Source: Candidatus Chloroploca mongolica
GTDB lineage: Bacteria > Chloroflexota > Chloroflexia > Chloroflexales > Chloroflexaceae
Assembly (NCBI RefSeq): GCF_004762035.2
Contig: NZ_SIJK02000052.1
Location: 1-36,515, forward strand
Length of the DNA: 36,515 nucleotides
Direction: 5' to 3'
The notes beneath the pieces were generated by a model. That model was not told the DNA's origin. It was given only the letters and a program-made list of their open reading frames with translations, and did not search any database. This document shows, piece by piece, positions 13,656-23,165 of the stretch; position 1 is the stretch's first letter; the number at the start of each line of letters is the position of its first letter. The position numbers were made by a program, and so were the translations under genes.

Positions 13656-16600
13656 TTACCGTCGTACGAGCGGTAACAAGACCCGGAAGACATCCCCTTG
13701 TGGTTCCAACGTCTGCTCGATTGGATCAACTGGGGTGCCGACCGTGACCGTAATGGGGTCAGTGACACTTGATCGCAAGCCGCTGCCAAGGGGTGGGACA
13801 AATTCCACACGATAGGTGCCACTGGTGAGGCCAGGCGAGGTAGTGAACTCGCCATTTGCATTCGTTGTGGCCCCTGCAACGGTGGCTCCTGATTCATTGA
13901 GGACATTGACCTGCACATTGGCTACGCCAACCTGGGCCAGGCTGGCCGGACTGGCCCGCAATGCACGACCAGTGAATTGCACGCCCCGCACAAGGGCGGC
14001 ATTGATATTCTCGACCGGGCTCTGGGCAACCGTCACCACATCGGCACTGGCGAGGTCAGGCTTGTTATCGTAGTAGATCGGCAGGTAGGCGCTGGTGGCC
14101 CCCTGCGGTTCAAAGAAGACGCGGTAGTCGCCACTACTTAGTGCTGGCGTTGTATAGGTACCAGTGGCCGTGGTTGTGGTGCTGACGACTTCGGTGCCAC
14201 TACTATCGAAGATACGTACGTTTACACCTGCTAGCCCTGCACCACCGCTGGCAGCCGTAACCCGCCCGGTGATTTGGCCGCCGCTTGCGAGGCTGGCGTT
14301 GATGTTGGGGGTAGTCTGGGAGGCGGTGACCGTGACGGGATCGGCGCTGGCGAGATCGGGTTTGTCGTTGTAGTACTCGGGGAAGTACCCGCTTGAGGCA
14401 CCGGCAGGCTCAAAGAAGACACGGTACGTTCCTGGGCGCAAGCTTGTGATGGTATAGGTGCCAGTGGCATCAGTGGTTGCCGTTGCCCCAGCTTGGTTGC
14501 CGTCGGCATCGAAGGCCTGCACCTGGACATCCGGTAGCCCCGCGCCGCCGCTGGCGGCCGTGACGCGCCCGGTGATTTGGCCGCCGCTTGCGAGGCTGGC
14601 GTTGATGTTGGGGGTGGTTTGTGCGGCGGTGACCGTGACGGGATCGGCGCTCGCGAGGTCGGGTTTGTTATCGTAATACTCCGCAAAGTATTTGCTTGAA
14701 ACACCGACGGGTTGGAAGAAGATGTAATACGTTCCAGTGGGGAGATCCGTCATCGTATAAACACCAGTGATATCGGTCATTGCCATTGAGCCTACCTGCT
14801 CGCCAGCGCTATTGAAGGCACGTACCTGAACACTTGGTAGGCCTGCGCCATTGCTTGCATCGGTCACCTGCCCAGCGATCTGCCCGGCCACCTCGAGGCT
14901 GGCGTCAATCCCGGTTGTTGTGTCTGGTGCCGTCACGCTGACGGGATCGGCACTGGCTTGATCCGGTTTACCATCGTAATACTCAGGCAGATACCCACTG
15001 GAACTACCAAAAGGTTCAAAGAAGACCTTATAGCTTCCTGTTGGCAAGCCAACGATGGTATAGTCGCCAGTTGCGTTGGTACGCGCCGTTGAGCCAACTG
15101 GATTGCCATTGCCATCCATCGCCGTCACCTGGACAGAGCTCAGGCCATCACCACTGATTGCATCGGTGACGCGCCCATTGATCTGCCCGCCCGTTTGCAG
15201 ATCGGCATTGATGCCGCGTGTCGCAACCCCTGCGGTCGTCGCTACGGGATCGGCGGTCTCACGGGTCGTTTTGCCGTTATAGAACTCACCAATAAACGTA
15301 TTCGCCGGGAAGTTGCTATTGGTAGTAGAAAACTCAACGTGATAGTTGCCAGCAGGTAAGGCAAAGCTTGCATAGTACCCCCTGGAACTGGTGGATGCAA
15401 TGTCAACCAGTTTCGCCGACGTGTCGCTGAGCCGCGGGGCCGGGTCAGCAATGGTCCAGATGAGCACATCGACCCCGCCCAATGGGCAGCTATTGCCAAG
15501 CACCTGCCCACGAATGGTGCCACCAACCACCATCTGGGCATTGATCGCTGGCGTTACTGTGCCCAGGCTGACGGCAACAGGGTCGCCTTCCGCCAGATCG
15601 ATACGATTATTGTAGACCTCACTAACATAGGTGCGGGTACCCGAGAAGCGGACCTTGTAGCTGCCAGCCGGTAGGCCTGGGGTCAGGTACGTTCCGTCAT
15701 TTCCGGTGGAGCTCAAGGCTACGAAATTATCATCACTTGTCCAGACCTGTACACTGATGCCGTTCAGAGGCTGACTGTCTGGGCCAGTGACCGTACCAGC
15801 GATCTGTCCGCCGCGTGTCAGGTTGGCATTGATATTCTCGGTTGTTGCCTCAGGATTGACGCTAACCGGATCGGCGTCTGCCTGGTTCACTTTATCGTTG
15901 TACCATTCGGTCAGATATGCCTGGAGGTCTAGTGTGTCTGCGCTGAACCGTAGCTGATAGGCCCCGGGGGGCAAATTCGGCACGGTATAGTTGCCCTCGG
16001 CATCAGTCCGCACCTGGCGCAGGAAACTGCCGTCTATGCCGATATAGACCTGGACGGCAATATTCTCGAGTGCGGCTCCTCCTTCGCCTGTTACGATGCC
16101 ACTGATCTGCCCATACGGAACGTATGTGAGCTCAGCATTGATGTTTTCGCTTGTTGCTCCATTGGTGACCGCAACCGGATCGGCTGCCTGTTCAGTGGCT
16201 TGATTGTTATACCATTCGGACACGTATTCGCTGATAAAGGTGTTGGGTGTGAAGTAAACCTTATATGTGCCGGTAGGTAAGCCGATGGTCGTGTATGTCC
16301 CATCAACAGCAGTGAAGGTCTGGGTGAGATATGTTCCGTCTTCACTGTTGTAAATACGAACATTTATGCTTCCAAGTGGCATGCCAGCTTCGCCGGTGAC
16401 GGTACCACTGATCTGTCCGCCCCGCGTCAACTGGGCATTGATGCCAGGTGTGACCGTATTCGCAGTGACATTGACCGGATCGGCGGTCTCCTGGGTTGCT
16501 TTGTTATTGTACCAAGTGCCGAGATGGGCTCGGGTGGTCGCATTGTTGGAACTGCTGGGGAAGAACCGGACACCATAGCTCCCTGCTGCCAGCCCACTAC

Positions 16601-19600
16601 TCGTATAGGTGCCATCCTCGTTGGTCTGGGTTCCACTGATAAAGTTACCACTCTCGTCATAGAAAGAGACATTAACCAGATTGAGTGGCACCCCGCCTGA
16701 TCCAGTGACGGTGCCACTGATCTGCCCACCTTGGGTCAACTGGGCATTGCGATTGGCACTGACACCACCAGCGGCGACTGGGATAGGATCAGCGGTCTCT
16801 AACGATGCTTTATCGTTGTAATACTCGGGTAGATACTCGCGTGTACGTCTGTTTACCGTAGTGGTTGGATTGAAGTAGGTACGGTAGCTGCCTGCTGGTA
16901 GCACAGGGGTCAAATAATCCCCATTGTTGTTGGTCGTCGTTGACGCTACAAAAGCATTGCAGTCATCGTAGATGTTAACGCTAACGCCAATCAGGCCGAC
17001 GCCATCATTGCCGGTCACGCGCCCAGTGATGCGACCGCCCTGTTGCAGGGCAGCATTGATATTGCTGGTGAGCGCAGGTGCTGTGACTGAGACGAGATCG
17101 GCGATCTCACGGTCGGGTTGATCGTTATACCATTCACCAAGGTAGGTGCCGGTTGAGCCAAATTGGATCAGATATGCTCCGGTTGCCAACCCGGTGAGCG
17201 TATAGGTTCCGGTTGCATCGGTGCGGGCTGAAGCCACTGATGAGAAGGAGTCCAGGCCTGGATAGGCCGCGACCAGCACATTCTCGAGGTCGGCACCCTG
17301 AGCCAGGCTCGGGCTGGCTTCACCGGCTGTGACCTGACCAGTAATCTGCGCTCCCCGTGCGAGGGCGGCATTGATTGGGGTGATCCCAGGTGCCGTCAAC
17401 GTGATCACCGTGGCATTGAACAGGCTTGTCTGATTAGCGTGGAACTCGCCGAGATAGCTGCGGGTGGTCGCATTGTTGGCAAATTGGGTCTGGAATTCGA
17501 CCCGATAGGCACCACTCGCAAGTGCGGTTGTGGTGTAATTGCCACTGCTATTGGTTGTGGTATCGGCAATGATGGTGCTGGTAGGATCGTAGACCAAGAC
17601 GCGAACGCCGGTAAGTGGATCACTGGTGTCCTCAGCGGTAACCTGCCCCGTCAGTTGTGCTCCACGCTCCAGTTCGGCGTTGATGGTTGTGTCGTCTTGT
17701 GCATTGAGCGTGATCGGGGTTGCCGTCTCTGCGCTGTTCTGGTTGTTGTAGAACTCGCCCAGATAGGCGCGGGTGGTTGCGTTATTCGAGGTACGGGTTC
17801 TGAACTCAAGTTGATAGGTGCCAGTCACCAGCGTGGTAAAGGTATAGTACCCGCTGGGTGTCGTCTCAACAGATCTGCTGAAGGCACTATTGGTATCGTA
17901 GAGGCGCACCAATACGCTGGGCAAGCCTTCGCCCGTATCAGCAGCCGTGACGCGGCCACTCAGTTGCGCACCACGTACCAGAGCCGCATTGACGGTTGTT
18001 GTGGTTGGCGCGGTAACGCTAATCCCGGTGGCTTCCGCCAGCGTTGCCTTGTTGTCATAGAATTGCCGCAGATAGCTGCGTACCGTATCGTCGAAGCCAT
18101 CCTGAGGTCGTAGCTCAAGGCGATAGGTTCCGGTAAAGAGCCCGGTAAAGGTATAGTAGCCGCTATTGGTCGTCCTGATATAGTCAATGCTATTGCCATT
18201 CGCATTGTAGAGCTGAACGCCTACGTTGGCCAGACCGTTGCCCGTATCGGCCCCGGTGATGCGCCCACTTAGTTGAGCACCACGTGCCAGGACTGCGTTG
18301 ACAGTTGTTGTGGTTGGCGCGGTCACACTAATGGCGGTGGCTTCCTCGAGCGTGGCCTTGTTGTCATAGAACGCACGCGCATAGAGTCGGGTGGTTGCTT
18401 GCCCAAACCACTGGGTGTCGAACTCGAGGCGATAGGTGCCTGTCACCAACCCGGTGAAGGTATAATAGCCTGTCGCCGTTGAGGTAAATGTATTGATCTC
18501 ACTGCCGCCGGTGTTGTAGAGGCGTACGCGTACGCTGCGTAACCCGTTCCCGGTATCGGCTGCGGTTATGCGTCCGCTCAGTTCACCCCCAAGGGTGAGG
18601 GCTGCGTTGATCGTGGTTGTGGCAGGTGCCGTAAGTGTAACTGGCGTTGCCTCCTCGAGCGTCAATTTGTTTGCATGGAATTCACCCGCATAGAGCTGGG
18701 TTGTCACGCTAAACGACTGGCTTGGATCAAAGCCGATCCGGTAGGTGCCACTGATCAAGCCAGTGATGGTGTAGTTTCCGGTAGCAGTTGTCACACCAGA
18801 ATCGGCCATTGCTCCGGTCTCATCATAGACAAAGACCGTGACATCCTCTAAGCCAGTGCCGTTATCTGCTGCGGTTACGCGCCCCGTAAGTTGCGCCCCA
18901 CGTTCGAGCGAGGCATTGATGCTCGTCGTATCAGGCGCAACCACACTGACCCCGGTGGCTGCTACCAGGTTGGTTTGCTTATTGTGGAACTCTGGCACAT
19001 ACAACTGGGCTGTCTGGTCAGCCGAGCCGCGTGGATCAAACTCGACCCAGTAGGCATTATCACTCAAGCCGGGCACGGTATATTGACCAGTCGCATCTGT
19101 CTCAACTGTTGCGACGACGTTGTCGGTCGCATTATAGACACGTACCGCCACTTCGGCCAATCCAGCACCACTATCAGTCGCAGTGACGCGCCCACTGATC
19201 TGCCCGCCACGTTCGAGCGGTATATTTACAGTCGTGAATTCGCCGACCGTCAGATTGATTCCCGTTGCAAGCTCGAGAAAGCGCTGGTTGTTATAGAACT
19301 GACCAAGATAGGCGCGCGTGGTTGCATTGGCTGCATTGCGGGTGATCAATTCCACCCGATAGACACCCGTCGTCAGCGTAGTGAAGGTGTAGTTGCCAGT
19401 TGCATTGGTACCGACAGTGGCAATCGTGTTGCCATTGGCATTGACAAGCCTGACGGTGACATCTTGCAGAGCATCGCCAGTATCAGCGCCAGTCACCCGG
19501 CCACGTAGTTCGGCCCCCCGTTGCAGCACCGCATCAATCGTTGTTAGGTCAGGTGCGGTAAGACTGATTCCGGTTGCTGTATCCAGGCTTGTTCGGTCGT

Positions 19601-22600
19601 TATAGAACTCGCCGAGATAGAGTTGGGTTGTGGCATTGTTGGCAGACTGCGTCCTGAATTCAAGCCGATACACTCCGGTTGCCAAGGTCGTGATCGTATA
19701 CTGTCCTGTCGCATCGGTTGCGGTTGTTGCTACCGGATTGCCGCTGGCATTGGAGAGGCGCACGGCGACACCGGCGAGGCCGTCACCGGTATCCGAGGCG
19801 GTGACGCGCCCGCTGATCTGCCCCCCGAGTTGCAGCACCGCATTCGCGGTGACGCTGGCGGGTGGCTCGACTGGGATGGGCGTGGCGGCGCTGAGACTCG
19901 CCTGGTCATCGTAGAATTCCCCGAGATAGAGCGAGTTGAAAGGCGGGCTGAAGCGCAGGTAATACGTTTCGCTGACGAGTCTGGTGAACGTATAGGAGCC
20001 AGTAGCATTCGTATTCTGGCTGGTAACAAATTGCCCGCTCCTATTGTAGAGTTGTACGCTGACATTCGACAAACCGTCACCAGTATCCGAGGCGGTCACG
20101 CGCCCAGTGATCTGCCCACCACGTTGGAGCACGGCATTGGCGGTGACGACGGCGGGTGGGGCGAGTGGAATCGGTGTGGCGGTACTCAAACTCGCGACAT
20201 CATCGTAGTATTCCCCGAGATAGAGCGAGTTGAAGGGCGGGATGAATTGCAGGCGATAGGTGTCTGAGACCAGGGTGGTGAAGGTGTAGTAGCCGGTACT
20301 GCCAGTGGTTCTGCTGGTACTCTGCCCGTTGGCATTGGAGAGGCGCACGGTGATCCCGGCGAGGCCGTCACCGGTATCCGAGGCGGTCACGCGCCCAGTG
20401 ATCTGCCCACCACGTTGGAGCACGGCATTGGCGGTGACGACGGCGGGTGGGGCGAGTGGAATCGGTGTGGCGGTACTCAAACTCGCGACATCATCGTAGT
20501 ATTCCCCGAGATAGAGCGAGTTGAAGGGCGGGCTGAATTCCAACCGATAGGTGTCTGAGAATAACGCGGTAAAGGTGTAGTAGCCGGTGCTGCCCGTGGT
20601 TCGGCTGGTAATCTGCCCGTTGGCATTGGAGAGGCGCACGGTGACGCCAGCGAGACCGTCACCGGTATCTGAGGCGGTCACGCGCCCGCTGATCTGCCCC
20701 CCGAGTTGCAGCACCGCATTGGTGGTGACGACGGCGGGTGGCTCGACCGGGATCGGTGTGGCGCTACTCAAAGTCGCCGCATCATCGTAGAATGCTCCAA
20801 GATAGAGCGAATTGGTGGGCGGGCTGAAGCGCAGACGATAGGTGTCTGAGACGAGCTTTGTGAAGGTGTAGTAGCCGGTGCTGCCCGTAAATGCAGTATC
20901 AATAGACTGCTCGCTGCTGGCATTGTAGAGCTGAACCCTTACATTCGCGAGGCCGTCACCGGTATCTGAGGCGGTGACCCGCCCGCTGATCTGCCCCCCG
21001 AGTTGCAGCACGGCATTGGCGGTGACGACGGCGGGTGGCTCAACCGGGATCGGTGTGGCGCTACTCAAACTCGCCGCATCATCGTAGTATTCCCCGACAT
21101 AGAGCGAGTTGAAGGGTGGGCTGAATTGCAGGCGATAGGTGTCTGAGACGAGGGTGGTAAAGGTGTAGTAGCCGGTGCTGCCAGTGGTTCGGCTGATAAT
21201 AAACTGCCCGTTGGCATTGTAGAGCCGCACGGTGATGCCAGCGAGGCCGTCACCGGTATCTGAGGCGGTGACGCGCCCGCTGATCTGCCCACCGACTTGC
21301 AGCACGGCATTGGCGGTGACGATGGCAGGTGGCTCAACCGGGATGGGCGTGGCGCTACTGAGACTCGTCTGGTCATCATAGAATTCCCCGATATAGGGCG
21401 AGCTGAAGAGCAGGATGAATTGCAGGCGATAGGTGTCTGAGACGAGGGCGGTAAAGGTGTAGTAGCCGGTGCTGCCAGTGGTTCGGCTGGTAATATTTTG
21501 CCCGTTGGCATTGTAGATGAGCACGGTGACCCCGGCGAGGGCTTGACCAGTATCGGCAGCGGTGACTCGCCCGTTAATCTGCCCCCCGAGTTGCAGCACC
21601 GCATTGGCGGTGACGACGGCGGGTGGCTCAACCGGGATCGGTGTGGCGCTACTCAAACTCGCCGCATCATCGTAGTATTCCCCGACATAGAGCGAGTTGA
21701 AGGGTGGGCTGAATTGCAGGCGATAGGTGTCTGAGACGAGGGTGGTAAAGGTGTAGTAGCCGGTGCTGCCAGTGGTTCGGCTGATAATAAACTGCCCGTT
21801 GGCATTGTAGAGCCGCACGGTGATGCCAGCGAGGCCGTCACCGGTATCTGAGGCGGTCACGCGCCCGCTGATCTGCCCACCACGCACCAACGCGGCGTTG
21901 ATCGTTGTGGTAAGTGAGTCGGTGAGGGTAATCGGATCGGCCGTGGCGAACGTGGACTTCTTAGCATAGTATTCGACGAGATAGAGGCGTGTGATCGGAT
22001 CAGTGCTAAATTCTGGAAAGAAACCGACACGATATGTGCCTGCTGCTACATTGGTGATGGTGTAGTACCCAGTCAAACCGGTCGAGCCACCGTCCACAAA
22101 AATCCCATTTGCAGTGTAGATGCCGATGAAGGCATTGTTCAGACCATCACCGCTATCCTCTGCTGTGACGCGCCCAACAAGGCTCGCTGTCTGCTGGGGG
22201 TTGATTGGTGCCTGTTCAATTGCCGAAGCATCTGGTGGGGGTGGCGTTTGTGGAGGTATGGTGGTTGCTGGGGGCGCCTGGGGGGCAGGTTCGTCGCCAA
22301 CTGGGGGTGGCTGGGGAGCAGGTTCGTCGCTGATGGGGGGTGGCTGGGGGGCAGGTTCGTCGCTAGCTGGGGGAGCCTGGGGGGCAGGTTCGTCGCTAGC
22401 TGGGGGGGGTGGTGGATCTGATGCTTGCTCATCGGGTGGAGGCAGGGGACGTGCAGCCGTCAGTTGCACTGGGGTCACATCGCCTGTTTTGACATGCAGC
22501 ACGGGCGTTGAAAGCAGCTCAACCGGCTGTTCACCCGCAAAGAGCTGCAGATCATACAGGCCAGTTGCGAGCCCTGTGAGGCTGAACTGGCCTAGATCCC

Positions 22601-22865
22601 CGGTTTGTGCTGTGGCGACAAGTTCACCTTCGCGCCATACTTGTAAGGTCAACCCTTCGCCAAAACCGCCTTCAGCGTAGAGTACCTGACCACGTACGTA
22701 CTCAAGGAGAGGCTCGGTTCCCGGTTCTTCTGAGCTTTGCCTGGGCGGGGCCGCAGGCTGAGCCGCAACAGGCTGGCTTGGGACTGAGAGAGAGGAGAGG
22801 AGGAGGCTGACGAGGAGAAACCCGACGAGGAGCTTGAAGAACGCACGCACAGAAACCGTTGACAT
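13656..22865 (-). CDS. giant secreted protein with about 28 tandem carboxypeptidase-regulatory-like repeats
   Basis: A 3069-residue predicted surface protein. It has a Sec signal peptide (about 1-35, hydrophobic core LLVGFLLVSLLLSSL, AQPAA end), one isolated CarboxypepD_reg-like domain (about 55-135), and a Pro-rich linker with SDEPAPQ repeats (about 140-215). About 28 tandem beta-sandwich domains of 95-105 residues then run to about residue 3055. Each domain follows the same scheme: GQISGRVTA.DTG.GL..V.V, then TGYYTFT.L..GTYR, a conserved YLGEFYND motif, and a closing ATPI.V..P...T.NA.L..G. The protein ends in GDVFRVLLPLVRR, a hydrophobic-basic tail. There is no LPxTG motif and no C-terminal membrane helix. 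AGGGGA precedes the ATG. An extended stalk or adhesin role is inferred from architecture. N-terminal repeats are nearly identical to each other, C-terminal ones are diverged. Confidence 0.92.
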   Translation of the reverse strand: MSTVSVRAFFKLLVGFLLVSLLLSSLSVPSQPVAAQPAAPPRQSSEEPGTEPLLEYVRGQVLYAEGGFGEGLTLQVWREGELVATAQTGDLGQFSLTGLATGLYDLQLFAGEQPVELLSTPVLHVKTGDVTPVQLTAARPLPPPDEQASDPPPPPASDEPAPQAPPASDEPAPQPPPISDEPAPQPPPVGDEPAPQAPPATTIPPQTPPPPDASAIEQAPINPQQTASLVGRVTAEDSGDGLNNAFIGIYTANGIFVDGGSTGLTGYYTITNVAAGTYRVGFFPEFSTDPITRLYLVEYYAKKSTFATADPITLTDSLTTTINAALVRGGQISGRVTASDTGDGLAGITVRLYNANGQFIISRTTGSTGYYTFTTLVSDTYRLQFSPPFNSLYVGEYYDDAASLSSATPIPVEPPAVVTANAVLQLGGQINGRVTAADTGQALAGVTVLIYNANGQNITSRTTGSTGYYTFTALVSDTYRLQFILLFSSPYIGEFYDDQTSLSSATPIPVEPPAIVTANAVLQVGGQISGRVTASDTGDGLAGITVRLYNANGQFIISRTTGSTGYYTFTTLVSDTYRLQFSPPFNSLYVGEYYDDAASLSSATPIPVEPPAVVTANAVLQLGGQISGRVTASDTGDGLANVRVQLYNASSEQSIDTAFTGSTGYYTFTKLVSDTYRLRFSPPTNSLYLGAFYDDAATLSSATPIPVEPPAVVTTNAVLQLGGQISGRVTASDTGDGLAGVTVRLSNANGQITSRTTGSTGYYTFTALFSDTYRLEFSPPFNSLYLGEYYDDVASLSTATPIPLAPPAVVTANAVLQRGGQITGRVTASDTGDGLAGITVRLSNANGQSTSRTTGSTGYYTFTTLVSDTYRLQFIPPFNSLYLGEYYDDVASLSTATPIPLAPPAVVTANAVLQRGGQITGRVTASDTGDGLSNVSVQLYNRSGQFVTSQNTNATGSYTFTRLVSETYYLRFSPPFNSLYLGEFYDDQASLSAATPIPVEPPASVTANAVLQLGGQISGRVTASDTGDGLAGVAVRLSNASGNPVATTATDATGQYTITTLATGVYRLEFRTQSANNATTQLYLGEFYNDRTSLDTATGISLTAPDLTTIDAVLQRGAELRGRVTGADTGDALQDVTVRLVNANGNTIATVGTNATGNYTFTTLTTGVYRVELITRNAANATTRAYLGQFYNNQRFLELATGINLTVGEFTTVNIPLERGGQISGRVTATDSGAGLAEVAVRVYNATDNVVATVETDATGQYTVPGLSDNAYWVEFDPRGSADQTAQLYVPEFHNKQTNLVAATGVSVVAPDTTSINASLERGAQLTGRVTAADNGTGLEDVTVFVYDETGAMADSGVTTATGNYTITGLISGTYRIGFDPSQSFSVTTQLYAGEFHANKLTLEEATPVTLTAPATTTINAALTLGGELSGRITAADTGNGLRSVRVRLYNTGGSEINTFTSTATGYYTFTGLVTGTYRLEFDTQWFGQATTRLYARAFYDNKATLEEATAISVTAPTTTTVNAVLARGAQLSGRITGADTGNGLANVGVQLYNANGNSIDYIRTTNSGYYTFTGLFTGTYRLELRPQDGFDDTVRSYLRQFYDNKATLAEATGISVTAPTTTTVNAALVRGAQLSGRVTAADTGEGLPSVLVRLYDTNSAFSRSVETTPSGYYTFTTLVTGTYQLEFRTRTSNNATTRAYLGEFYNNQNSAETATPITLNAQDDTTINAELERGAQLTGQVTAEDTSDPLTGVRVLVYDPTSTIIADTTTNSSGNYTTTALASGAYRVEFQTQFANNATTRSYLGEFHANQTSLFNATVITLTAPGITPINAALARGAQITGQVTAGEASPSLAQGADLENVLVAAYPGLDSFSSVASARTDATGTYTLTGLATGAYLIQFGSTGTYLGEWYNDQPDREIADLVSVTAPALTSNINAALQQGGRITGRVTGNDGVGLIGVSVNIYDDCNAFVASTTTNNNGDYLTPVLPAGSYRTYFNPTTTVNRRTREYLPEYYNDKASLETADPIPVAAGGVSANRNAQLTQGGQISGTVTGSGGVPLNLVNVSFYDESGNFISGTQTNEDGTYTSSGLAAGSYGVRFFPSSSNNATTRAHLGTWYNNKATQETADPVNVTANTVTPGINAQLTRGGQISGTVTGEAGMPLGSINVRIYNSEDGTYLTQTFTAVDGTYTTIGLPTGTYKVYFTPNTFISEYVSEWYNNQATEQAADPVAVTNGATSENINAELTYVPYGQISGIVTGEGGAALENIAVQVYIGIDGSFLRQVRTDAEGNYTVPNLPPGAYQLRFSADTLDLQAYLTEWYNDKVNQADADPVSVNPEATTENINANLTRGGQIAGTVTGPDSQPLNGISVQVWTSDDNFVALSSTGNDGTYLTPGLPAGSYKVRFSGTRTYVSEVYNNRIDLAEGDPVAVSLGTVTPAINAQMVVGGTIRGQVLGNSCPLGGVDVLIWTIADPAPRLSDTSAKLVDIASTSSRGYYASFALPAGNYHVEFSTTNSNFPANTFIGEFYNGKTTRETADPVATTAGVATRGINADLQTGGQINGRVTDAISGDGLSSVQVTAMDGNGNPVGSTARTNATGDYTIVGLPTGSYKVFFEPFGSSSGYLPEYYDGKPDQASADPVSVTAPDTTTGIDASLEVAGQIAGQVTDASNGAGLPSVQVRAFNSAGEQVGSMAMTDITGVYTMTDLPTGTYYIFFQPVGVSSKYFAEYYDNKPDLASADPVTVTAAQTTPNINASLASGGQITGRVTAASGGAGLPDVQVQAFDADGNQAGATATTDATGTYTITSLRPGTYRVFFEPAGASSGYFPEYYNDKPDLASADPVTVTASQTTPNINASLASGGQITGRVTAASGGAGLAGVNVRIFDSSGTEVVSTTTTATGTYTTPALSSGDYRVFFEPQGATSAYLPIYYDNKPDLASADVVTVAQSPVENINAALVRGVQFTGRALRASPASLAQVGVANVQVNVLNESGATVAGATTNANGEFTTSPGLTSGTYRVEFVPPLGSGLRSSVTDPITVTVGTPVDPIEQTLEPQGDVFRVLLPLVRR
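21013..21269. repeat. identical repeat unit, copy A
   Basis: These 257 bases are identical to 21601-21857, exactly 588 bp away (two repeat periods of 294 bp). The encoded 98-residue domains 2 and 4 are identical throughout, while domain 3 between them differs at many positions. Confidence 0.9.
21601..21857. repeat. identical repeat unit, copy B
   Basis: Partner of 21013-21269; both include the stretches coding for RLYNANGQFIISRTTGSTG and SPPFNSLYVGEYYDD. The identity points to recent unequal exchange or gene conversion. Confidence 0.9.
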
Positions 22866-23014
22866 AACACCATTCCCCTTGCCTTGGGTGCAGGGCTGGC
22901 ATGGAACATCACCCGATCACAAGCATTATCAGATGACAGGCATGCATCCTTGCACTGTATGGCTGACGTTGAGCTGCACTCTATAGATATAGTGAAGTGG
23001 GAAGTAGGCTGCTA
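22866..23014 (-). other. long 5' leader of the giant gene
   Basis: From the predicted start near 23014 to the ATG at 22865 there are about 149 nt without a gene. I see no recognised riboswitch. The length leaves room for post-transcriptional control of a very costly protein. Together with the promoter and terminator listed separately this accounts for the gene-free interval 22866-23165. Confidence 0.4.
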
Positions 23015-23020
23015 CTTCAT

Positions 23021-23048
23021 ATTATACATAAGCTTTCTTTAATGTAAA
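23021..23048 (-). promoter_or_regulatory. sigma70-type promoter of the giant gene
   Basis: On the minus strand: TTTACA (23043-23048), 16-nt spacer, TATAAT (23021-23026), in an AT-rich stretch unlike the surrounding DNA. One mismatch to the -35, a perfect -10. Confidence 0.7.
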
Positions 23049-23106
23049 GTAGATAAACAAGTTAAATCTTAGTTAAAAGATAATGTGTTCTTTACATCAC
23101 AAGAAA

Positions 23107-23153
23107 CTTAGGTTGTGTCACCCTGCGCAGAGCGCAGGGTGACACAACCTAAG
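23107..23153. terminator. 22-bp perfect hairpin terminator
   Basis: Arms 23107-23128 and 23132-23153 pair perfectly around AGA. It begins 12 nt past the stop of the SirB1-like gene. It also lies just upstream of the giant-gene promoter and so insulates it from leftward read-through. Confidence 0.88.
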
Positions 23154-23165
23154 GAAACTTACAAA

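Larger units (their letters stand above)
13710..22190. repeat. coding tandem array with period near 300 bp
   Basis: The DNA coding for the 28 domains repeats with a period of about 285-310 bp. Identity is highest between about 20,100 and 21,900 and falls off toward 13.7 kb. The array is fully in frame; no stop or shift was found. Confidence 0.9.

Noticed and set aside
20100-21900. Regular repeats that could suggest a CRISPR array
   Set aside because: The period is near 294 bp, the units are wholly coding and in frame, and no 25-40 bp repeat/spacer pattern exists.
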